A program made the translations under genes and the position numbers. From an uncultured Centipeda sp. (GTDB lineage Bacteria; Bacillota; Negativicutes; Selenomonadales; Selenomonadaceae): a stretch of 64,000 bases of DNA. The notes beneath the pieces are model-generated. The model made no database searches and was not told the origin of the DNA. It was given only the letters and a program-made list of their open reading frames with translations. The DNA is taken from positions 1 through 64,000 of the forward strand of contig CAJPQT010000006.1 in the NCBI GenBank assembly GCA_905372865.1, in the 5' to 3' direction. How positions within the stretch are numbered: the stretch's first letter is position 1; every line of letters begins with the position of its first letter. Below are positions 58,073 to 64,000 of this stretch, piece by piece.

Positions 58073-59872
58073 ATGAAACTGTCGGACTATGTTGTCGAGT
58101 TCCTACGGCGGCGGGAGGTACAGGATGTGTTTTTACTCTCGGGCGGCGGCATTATGCATCTGCTCGACTCGCTTGCCAAGGAAGACCGCATCCACAAATA
58201 CTACAATCTGCACGAGCAGGCGTCGGGTTTTGCCGCCGACGGCTACGCGCAGTATGCGAACAAGCTCGGTGTCGTCTTTGCGACAACGGGACCTGGGGCG
58301 ACGAATGTCGTGACCTCGCTCGCGTCGGCGTATATCGACTCGACGCCGCTGCTCGTTATCTCGGGACAGGTGCGGCGCGACACGATCACCACACTTGCGG
58401 GTGTGCGTCAGACAGGGGCACAGGAAGTTGGCATCATTCCGATTGTTGAATCTGTGACAAAATATGCCGTCACAGTGATGGATCCTGCGGATATTCGTTA
58501 CGTTCTGGAGCGTGCTGTATATACTGCGCTCCATGATCGACCGGGCACGGTCTGGGTTGATATCCCGCTCGACGTGCAGGCGGCGGAGATTGACCCAAGC
58601 TCCCTGCGTGGGTACAAGCCTGAGGAAAAGGCTGCTGCGGTGAATGCGGAGGACTTGAAGGAAATCGCGGCGATGCTTGCCGCAGCAAAGCGTCCCGTGA
58701 TCCTCGCCGGAACGGGCGTTATGCTCGCGGACGCACGCGAGGCGTTCGTACAGATGGTGAACGAATTGCAGATTCCGACGGTGACCTCGCGCCGCGCACG
58801 CCGGCTCTTCCATCGTAGCGGTGACCGCTATTTTTATGGAAGTGCGGGCATGGTTGCACCGCGTTACGCAAATTACGTCCTTCAGAACGCCGACTTCCTG
58901 CTCGTGATCGGGAGTGGACTGCGGTACTACCTTACCGCGTACAACGACGAGAACTTCGCTCCGCATGCACGTAAGGTTATGGTTAACATCCACGCACCTG
59001 AAGTCGAAAAGCTCCGCATGACGGTGGAGAAAACCATTATTATGGATGCGGGGGCTTTTATTGCGGCATTTTCGGATCTTTGCCGCACGTGCAAGATGCC
59101 CGATTGGCAGGGATGGATCGCCTATGCTGACGAGATGCGGGAGAAGTACCCCGCGCTCTCCGAGGTTATTCCCCACGCGGACGGGTTGACGGACGGCTAC
59201 ATGATCACGAAGTACATCAATCAGTATGCAGGCACGGATGACGTGTATGTTGCGTCCCCTTCTGCATTTGCCTATGGCTATAACGTCTACGAGCTGCACG
59301 ATAGGCAGGAGTACATCTGCCCCGTCGGGCTCGGGAGCATGGGGACAGGGCTGCCGTGCGCCATCGGCGCGTGCATCGCCTCGGGAAAAAAGCGCACGAT
59401 CCTCGGCGAGGGGGACGGCAGCCTGCAGCACAACATACAGGAGCTTGCCCTCCTACGCCAGTACGATTTGCCGATCAAGATCTTCATCGACAGCAACAAC
59501 GGCTATCGGCAGATCTACACCATGCAGCAGACGCATTTTGCGGGACGGTTCGCGGGCTGCACGCCGGAGTCGGGTGTCGGCATGCCGAACCTCCGCAGTA
59601 TTGCTGAGGCATATGGGCTGGACTACTACGAGATCGTGTGTGCTGACGAGACCGAGGAGATCGTGCGCCGCGCACTTGCGGACGATGTGCCTGCCATCAT
59701 CAATATGGTCAGCTCGCCCGCCGTGGAGTTCGTTCCCATCATCAAGAGCCGCATCGGCGCGGACGGTAAGATGATCTCGTCGAAGCTTGAGGATCTCTAC
59801 CCGTTCCTTCCCGAGGAAGAGCAGCGGAGAAATATGGAACACTGCAGGAAGATGACAGAATCTGCCCAATAG
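58073..59872 (+). CDS. Thiamine-diphosphate enzyme (acetolactate synthase-like; possible YerE-type sugar ketol transferase)
   Basis: 599-aa ThDP enzyme with the usual three domains. Glu in YNLHEQASGFAADGYAQY activates the cofactor; ATTGPGATNVVTSLASAY and STPLLVISGQVRRD belong to the first domain, PVILAGTGVMLADAREAFV to the middle one, and GEGDGSLQHNIQELALLRQY with NNGY to the ThDP-Mg site. Most members use pyruvate. The cluster also has rfbG and rfbH, so a YerE-like role is plausible: adding a two-carbon unit to a CDP-4-keto-3,6-dideoxyhexose. It sits between pseC and the pseG fusion, so a role in nonulosonate modification cannot be excluded. Confidence 0.85.
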   Translation: MKLSDYVVEFLRRREVQDVFLLSGGGIMHLLDSLAKEDRIHKYYNLHEQASGFAADGYAQYANKLGVVFATTGPGATNVVTSLASAYIDSTPLLVISGQVRRDTITTLAGVRQTGAQEVGIIPIVESVTKYAVTVMDPADIRYVLERAVYTALHDRPGTVWVDIPLDVQAAEIDPSSLRGYKPEEKAAAVNAEDLKEIAAMLAAAKRPVILAGTGVMLADAREAFVQMVNELQIPTVTSRRARRLFHRSGDRYFYGSAGMVAPRYANYVLQNADFLLVIGSGLRYYLTAYNDENFAPHARKVMVNIHAPEVEKLRMTVEKTIIMDAGAFIAAFSDLCRTCKMPDWQGWIAYADEMREKYPALSEVIPHADGLTDGYMITKYINQYAGTDDVYVASPSAFAYGYNVYELHDRQEYICPVGLGSMGTGLPCAIGACIASGKKRTILGEGDGSLQHNIQELALLRQYDLPIKIFIDSNNGYRQIYTMQQTHFAGRFAGCTPESGVGMPNLRSIAEAYGLDYYEIVCADETEEIVRRALADDVPAIINMVSSPAVEFVPIIKSRIGADGKMISSKLEDLYPFLPEEEQRRNMEHCRKMTESAQ

Positions 59873-59881
59873 GAGAGCCGA

Positions 59882-61495
59882 ATGAACATCGTATTCCGTG
59901 TCGATGCTTCGGCACAGATCGGCAGCGGTCACGTCATGCGCTGTCTGACGCTCGCCAAGCGATACCGCAGGGAAGGGCATACGGTCTCCTTCGTGATGCG
60001 GGCGCTCCCGTCGAACCTCATTATCTTCGTCGAGGAGGCGGGCTTTTCCGTTCACTCGTTGCCGTATGTGAAATCACGGCAGATGCTTACGGGATATCTT
60101 GCGTGGCTGACTGTCGCGCAGGAACAGGACGCACAGGAGACGACAGCGGTGCTGCGCACGATGGGACAGGTCGACCGCCTCGTTGTCGATCACTACGCAC
60201 TGGATGCCGCATGGGAGACTGTCTGCCGTCCGTACGCGCGTGAGATTATGGTGATCGACGATCTTGCGAATCGGCGGCACGATGCGGACATCCTGCTCGA
60301 TCAGAATTTCTATGAAAATGCCGCAGAGCGTTACGTGGGACTTGTCCCTCATGAATGCCGACTGCTTCTTGGCCCCGCGCACGCTCTTCTGCGCGATGAG
60401 TTCTACGAAATAAAGCCGCGCAGACGGACGGGAGAACTACACAATATCCTTATCTTTTACGGCGGCAGCGATCTGACGGATGAGACGAGCAAAGCGCTTC
60501 GCGCACTGCTTTCAATGAATCTGCATGGTGTTAAAGTCGACGTTGTTGTGGGAAAAACGAATCCGCAAATGGAGAGCGTTCGCAAACGATGTGCAGATCA
60601 TAAGAACATCCGCTATCACTGTCAGGTCGAGAATATGGCGGAGCTGATGAATGCCGCAGATCTCGCCCTCGGTGCGGGGGGGACGACGACGTGGGAACGT
60701 CTTGCTCTCGGGCTGCCCTCCATCGTGACCGCAATCGCCGACAACCAGATCGAGATCTGCGAGAATTGTGCACATGCGGGATTGATCGACTACCTCGGAT
60801 GCGCTGAGGCGGTGACAGAGGGGGATCTCGTCCGCGCCGTTACCGCCTTTCGTGAGGGACGGGGGGCAGCCTCTCGCACACTCCTTGATGCAGCGCCGAA
60901 AGGCAGTGTTCTCTTCCTGACGAACAACAGCAATACGCTGCCGCTCCTTGCGTGGATTGGAGAGCGGGCGAATGTCTGTCACTATACTGGTGTGCTGACT
61001 CCTGCGATGCTGCACCGTCTGAAGCCGCAGCTTGTCGTCAGCTTCAACTATGTGCATCTCATCAAAGAAGATATTCTTCAACTGCTTGCGGGACGTATTG
61101 TCAATCTGCATATCTCCTATCTGCCATGGAATCGTGGTTCATCACCGAATATTTGGAGCTTTATTGAGGATACCCCCAAAGGTGTGACCATTCATGTGCT
61201 TGATCAGGGACTTGATACCGGCGCAGTCATTGCACAGCGTGCTGTAGATTTTGATGAGAGAGGGGACACCCTTGCTACATCGTATCAAAAATTGATCGAT
61301 GTAATCATTGGCCTGTTCAAGGAACATTGGGACCGTATTTTGAGCGGAAATTACAACACAACGCCTCAGCGAGGAAAAGGCACTTACCATACGAAGAAAG
61401 ATTTGGAGACGTTTCTTGCGGGGCGACGGCTTATGTGGGAGATGACAATCACAGAGTTCAAGGAGAGATTTGTCCGTGGAAAATCTGAGATTTAA
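59882..61495 (+). CDS. PseG nucleotide-sugar hydrolase fused to an N-formyltransferase-like domain
   Basis: 537-aa bifunctional protein. Residues 1-330 are PseG (UDP-sugar hydrolase): VFRVDASAQIGSGHVMRCLT, DHYALDAAWE, VIDDLANRRHDADILLDQNF, then a GT-B-like half with GGTTTWERLALGLPSIV. Residues about 340-537 are a formyl-THF-dependent transferase-like domain, with N408 and H410 in VNLHISYLPWNRG, GVTIHVL (about 437) and LDTGAVI, the N-H-D site of methionyl-tRNA formyltransferase relatives. No PseH acetyltransferase was found in the cluster, so formylation may replace the acetylation of the 4-amino group. pseI begins inside its last codons. Confidence 0.88.
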   Translation: MNIVFRVDASAQIGSGHVMRCLTLAKRYRREGHTVSFVMRALPSNLIIFVEEAGFSVHSLPYVKSRQMLTGYLAWLTVAQEQDAQETTAVLRTMGQVDRLVVDHYALDAAWETVCRPYAREIMVIDDLANRRHDADILLDQNFYENAAERYVGLVPHECRLLLGPAHALLRDEFYEIKPRRRTGELHNILIFYGGSDLTDETSKALRALLSMNLHGVKVDVVVGKTNPQMESVRKRCADHKNIRYHCQVENMAELMNAADLALGAGGTTTWERLALGLPSIVTAIADNQIEICENCAHAGLIDYLGCAEAVTEGDLVRAVTAFREGRGAASRTLLDAAPKGSVLFLTNNSNTLPLLAWIGERANVCHYTGVLTPAMLHRLKPQLVVSFNYVHLIKEDILQLLAGRIVNLHISYLPWNRGSSPNIWSFIEDTPKGVTIHVLDQGLDTGAVIAQRAVDFDERGDTLATSYQKLIDVIIGLFKEHWDRILSGNYNTTPQRGKGTYHTKKDLETFLAGRRLMWEMTITEFKERFVRGKSEI

Positions 61496-62513
61496 TGCGT
61501 TGACGAAGCCCTTCATCATTGCAGAGATGAGCGGCAATCACAATCAATCATTGGAGCGTGCGCTCCGCATTGTTGACGCTGCGGCAGAGGCGGGCGTTGA
61601 TGCGATCAAACTCCAAACCTATACGGCGGATACGATGACCCTTGATCTCAATGAAGGGGATTTTTTTATCTCCAACCCTCAAAGCCCGTGGTGCGGATCA
61701 TCACTCTACGAGCTCTATCAGAAGGCGCATACACCGTGGGCGTGGCAGGAGAAGATCTTTGCCCGTGCGCGGGAGCACGGCCTTATCTGTTTTAGCACCC
61801 CGTTTGACGTGACGGCAGTTGATTTTCTCGAAGAACTGGGCGCACCGTGCTACAAGATCGCATCGTTCGAGAATACCGATCTGCCGCTCATCCGCAAGGT
61901 GGCGCGGACGGGGAAGCCTCTCATTGTCTCGACGGGGATGGCGACCGTTGCGGATCTGGATGAGCTTGTGCGGACGGCACGCGAAAATGGATGCCGCGAC
62001 ATCACCCTGCTCAAATGTACAAGCAGCTATCCTGCAACGCCCGCAGGGTCGAACATCCTCACAATCCCGCATATGAAGGCGTTGTTTGGCTGCAATGTCG
62101 GGTTGTCGGATCATACGCTCGGCGTCGGGGCGGCCGTGGCGAGCATTGCGCTCGGTGCGACTGTGATCGAAAAGCACTTTACCCTCGCGCGTGCGGACGG
62201 AGGAGTGGACAGCGCGTTCTCTATGGAGCCGGAGGAGATGGCACTGCTTGTGCGTGAATGTCGTGCGGCGTGGGAGGCTCTCGGCGAGATCAGCTACGAT
62301 GTGCAGGAACAGGAGGAGAAGTCTCTCATCTTTCGGCGGAGTCTCTACATCGTTGAGGATATGAAGGCGGGAGATGTGATTACGGAAGGAAATATGCGCG
62401 CGATTCGTCCCGGCTATGGACTCTCACCGCGTTACTATGATGTCCTCCTCGGCAGACGGGTCGACCGTGACGTACGGCGCGGTACGCCGCTATCGTGGGA
62501 GCTGCTGGGGTAG
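61476..62513 (+). CDS. pseI: Pseudaminic acid synthase (NeuB family)
   Basis: Condenses the 6-deoxy hexosamine released by PseG with phosphoenolpyruvate to a nonulosonic acid. 345 aa. NeuB domain: PFIIAEMSGNHNQSLERALR, AIKLQTYTADTMTLD, CFSTPFDVTAVDFLEEL, KIASFENTDLPLIRKVA, LLKCTSSYP and VGLSDHTLG; the C-terminal SAF/antifreeze-like domain has RRSLYIVEDMKAGDVITEGN. GTG 61476 has AGGAGAG eight bases upstream and overlaps the preceding stop by 20 bases. pseF (CMP transferase) is not in the window. Confidence 0.93.
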   Translation: MENLRFNALTKPFIIAEMSGNHNQSLERALRIVDAAAEAGVDAIKLQTYTADTMTLDLNEGDFFISNPQSPWCGSSLYELYQKAHTPWAWQEKIFARAREHGLICFSTPFDVTAVDFLEELGAPCYKIASFENTDLPLIRKVARTGKPLIVSTGMATVADLDELVRTARENGCRDITLLKCTSSYPATPAGSNILTIPHMKALFGCNVGLSDHTLGVGAAVASIALGATVIEKHFTLARADGGVDSAFSMEPEEMALLVRECRAAWEALGEISYDVQEQEEKSLIFRRSLYIVEDMKAGDVITEGNMRAIRPGYGLSPRYYDVLLGRRVDRDVRRGTPLSWELLG

Positions 62514-62536
62514 AGGATGGAATTTACGGGGGCATC

Positions 62537-63430
62537 ATGAAGAAGTATATCGTCACAGGAGCGGCGGGGTTTCTCGGCTGCAATCTCACGGAGCGGCTGA
62601 TGCAGGAGGAGGATGCACACATCTATGCCGTTGTGCGTCCGAACTCGCCACACAACGCACGCGTTACCCCATCGGAGCGGCTGATCATCGTACCCGCTGA
62701 CCTGTCGGACTATGCGCGTCTTGATGAGATGATTGGCACACCGTGCGATGTGTTCTTTCATCTCGCATGGCAGGGCGGACGCTATGACTTTGCGGCACAG
62801 TATGGGAACATCGCAGATACGATTGGCGCACTCGAAGCTGCGGCACGCCTTGGCTGTCATCGCTTTATCTGTACGGGCTCACAGGCGGAGTACGGGCGGC
62901 AGCCTGCCCTCATCACGGAGGAGACCTGTCCGCATCCCGTCTGTGCCTACGGTGCGGCAAAGCTTGCCGCCTGTGCGCTCTCTCGTGTACGTGCCGCAGA
63001 ACTCGGCATAGAATGGCTCTGGGGGCGCGTGTTCAGTCTCTATGGGAAGTATGAGCAGGAGGGGCGGATGCTGCCCGCCCTTGTGAAATCCCTGCGTTCA
63101 GAACAGCCCTTTGCGCTTTCCTCCTCGGGCGCGCAGAATTGGGACTATCTCTATGCCGCAGATGCGGCGGACGCGCTCCTTGCACTTGCCGAACGGGGGC
63201 GTGCGGGTGAAATTTACAACATCGCAAATGGCAGCTATCGTCCTCTGCGGGACTATATCGAAGAGGCACGGGCGGTGATTGCTCCGCAGTGTGATGTTGC
63301 CTATGGAGCGGCGGATGCGGATGTGTTTTCTCTTCAGCCGTCTGTGGAGAAGATTCGCCGTGATACGGAGTGGCAGCCTGTGACGGATTTTGTCGATGGG
63401 CTGCAGTGCGGGTATGGGCTTTTATCTTGA
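62537..63430 (+). CDS. NAD-dependent epimerase/dehydratase (SDR, sugar 4-ketoreductase candidate)
   Basis: 297-aa extended SDR. ATG 62537 begins MKKYIVTGAAGFLGCNLTER with the nucleotide-binding GxxGxxG. The active site shows TGSQAEYGRQ and CAYGAAKLAACAL (YxxxK). The C-terminal half forms the sugar pocket (NWDYLYAADAADALLAL). The sequence resembles CDP-3,6-dideoxyhexose reductases such as abequose synthase, so together with rfbG, rfbH and the TPP enzyme it may be the last reduction step. Exact substrate uncertain. Confidence 0.82.
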   Translation: MKKYIVTGAAGFLGCNLTERLMQEEDAHIYAVVRPNSPHNARVTPSERLIIVPADLSDYARLDEMIGTPCDVFFHLAWQGGRYDFAAQYGNIADTIGALEAAARLGCHRFICTGSQAEYGRQPALITEETCPHPVCAYGAAKLAACALSRVRAAELGIEWLWGRVFSLYGKYEQEGRMLPALVKSLRSEQPFALSSSGAQNWDYLYAADAADALLALAERGRAGEIYNIANGSYRPLRDYIEEARAVIAPQCDVAYGAADADVFSLQPSVEKIRRDTEWQPVTDFVDGLQCGYGLLS

Positions 63431-63463
63431 GAAGAAATCAATGTTGATGTATGGGAGAGCAAA

Positions 63464-64000
63464 ATGACTGAGCAGAAGATGCGTGGGGAGATTCTTGCGC
63501 TGGTACGGGAGTATGCGGAGAAATATCATGCGCCGAAGGAGGGCTTTGCGCCGGGGGATCGTCTGCCATATGCGGCACGTGTCTACGATCACGAGGAGAT
63601 GGAGAACCTTGTAGAGAGTGCGCTTGAGTTCTGGCTGACAGCGGGGCACTATACGGAGGAGTTTGAACGTGGTCTTGCGGCATTCTTGGGCGTGAAGCAC
63701 TGCTCGCTCGTCAACTCCGGCTCGTCGGCGAATCTCCTTGCCTTTATGGCACTCACATCCCCGCTCCTCGGGGAGCGTGCTGTGCAGCGCGGCGATGAGG
63801 TTATCACGGTTGCGGCGGGGTTTCCGACGACGGTCGCACCGATCATTCAGTACGGTGCGGTGCCCGTCTTCGTGGATGTGAGTCTGCCGACGTACAATGT
63901 GGATGTAAGTCTCCTCGAGGGGGCCCTCTCCGCGCGGACAAAGGCAGTGATGATCGCACATACGCTCGGCAATCCGTTCGATCTTGCGGCGGTGAAGTCG
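63464..64000 (+). CDS. rfbH: CDP-4-keto-6-deoxyglucose 3-dehydrase, 3' truncated by the window
   Basis: PLP/[2Fe-2S] enzyme (ColD/RfbH type) that removes the C3 hydroxyl of the RfbG product. The ATG at 63464 has GGGAGAG upstream. 179 codons are visible: [80 protein letters not shown] and [16 protein letters not shown]. These match RfbH; the frame is open at the end of the window, so the lysine-to-histidine site and the Fe-S cysteines are out of view. Confidence 0.93.
   Translation, partial: MTEQKMRGEILALVREYAEKYHAPKEGFAPGDRLPYAARVYDHEEMENLVESALEFWLTAGHYTEEFERGLAAFLGVKHCSLVNSGSSANLLAFMALTSPLLGERAVQRGDEVITVAAGFPTTVAPIIQYGAVPVFVDVSLPTYNVDVSLLEGALSARTKAVMIAHTLGNPFDLAAVKS

Overview
The window looks like a chromosome segment of a Gram-negative Firmicute (Negativicutes, most likely Selenomonas or a close relative). 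The reasons are high GC with Shine-Dalgarno-led genes, outer-membrane secretion genes (TpsA/TpsB), a B12-dependent methylmalonyl-CoA mutase operon typical of propionate formers, and a surface-sugar cluster mixing pseudaminic-acid and CDP-dideoxyhexose genes. This assignment is inferred from gene content only.

Layout. 1-5.5 kb: a two-partner secretion pair (5'-truncated adhesin plus its transporter). 5.6-5.8 kb: a 200-bp structured repeat with a second copy at 47.9-48.0 kb. 5.8-10.4 kb: a membrane lipoprotein, a divergent CO dehydrogenase with a His-rich N-terminus, and an ABC transporter remnant. 11.1-14.4 kb: a FecCD-type ABC importer behind a probable Moco-type riboswitch. 14.4-23.1 kb: rpoB-rpoC, bracketed by two small Fst/par-like type I toxin-antitoxin loci that are too short for ordinary gene calling. 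23.2-26.1 kb: bioY, sstT and an rmlD-like reductase. 26.2-28.3 kb: a two-component system. 28.4-34.3 kb: rsmI, a DUF234-type ATPase behind a palindromic operator, metG-tatD and a 3D-domain protein. 34.4-41.3 kb: a cobalamin riboswitch and a long leader ahead of mutA-mutB-meaB and a Cys-less MsrA homologue. 41.5-44.7 kb: two paralogous chemoreceptors, one lacking the signalling tip, plus a 44-aa ORF. 44.8-49.1 kb: pfkA, then fruK-fruA on the minus strand with a frameshift in fruA. 49.1-50.1 kb: a YitT-family protein. 50.1-64.0 kb: an uninterrupted plus-strand glycan cluster that runs off the end of the window.

How genes work together. mutA/mutB/meaB form the succinyl-CoA to methylmalonyl-CoA step and its G-protein chaperone. 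The glycan cluster encodes most of a pseudaminic-acid route (pseB, pseC, a pseG-formyltransferase fusion, pseI), which suggests an N-formyl derivative. It also has rfbG, rfbH, a thiamine-diphosphate enzyme and an SDR, a set that fits a branched CDP-3,6-dideoxyhexose of the yersiniose type. fruK and fruA take up and phosphorylate fructose, and pfkA sits nearby in lower glycolysis.

Most noteworthy: (1) the covarying structured repeat; (2) the paired type I toxin-antitoxin loci around rpoBC; (3) the His-rich CO dehydrogenase with a C-cluster Cys-to-Asp change; (4) the PseG-formyltransferase fusion and the mixed sugar pathway; (5) a receptor without its signalling tip. No tRNA, rRNA, CRISPR array or insertion sequence was seen.
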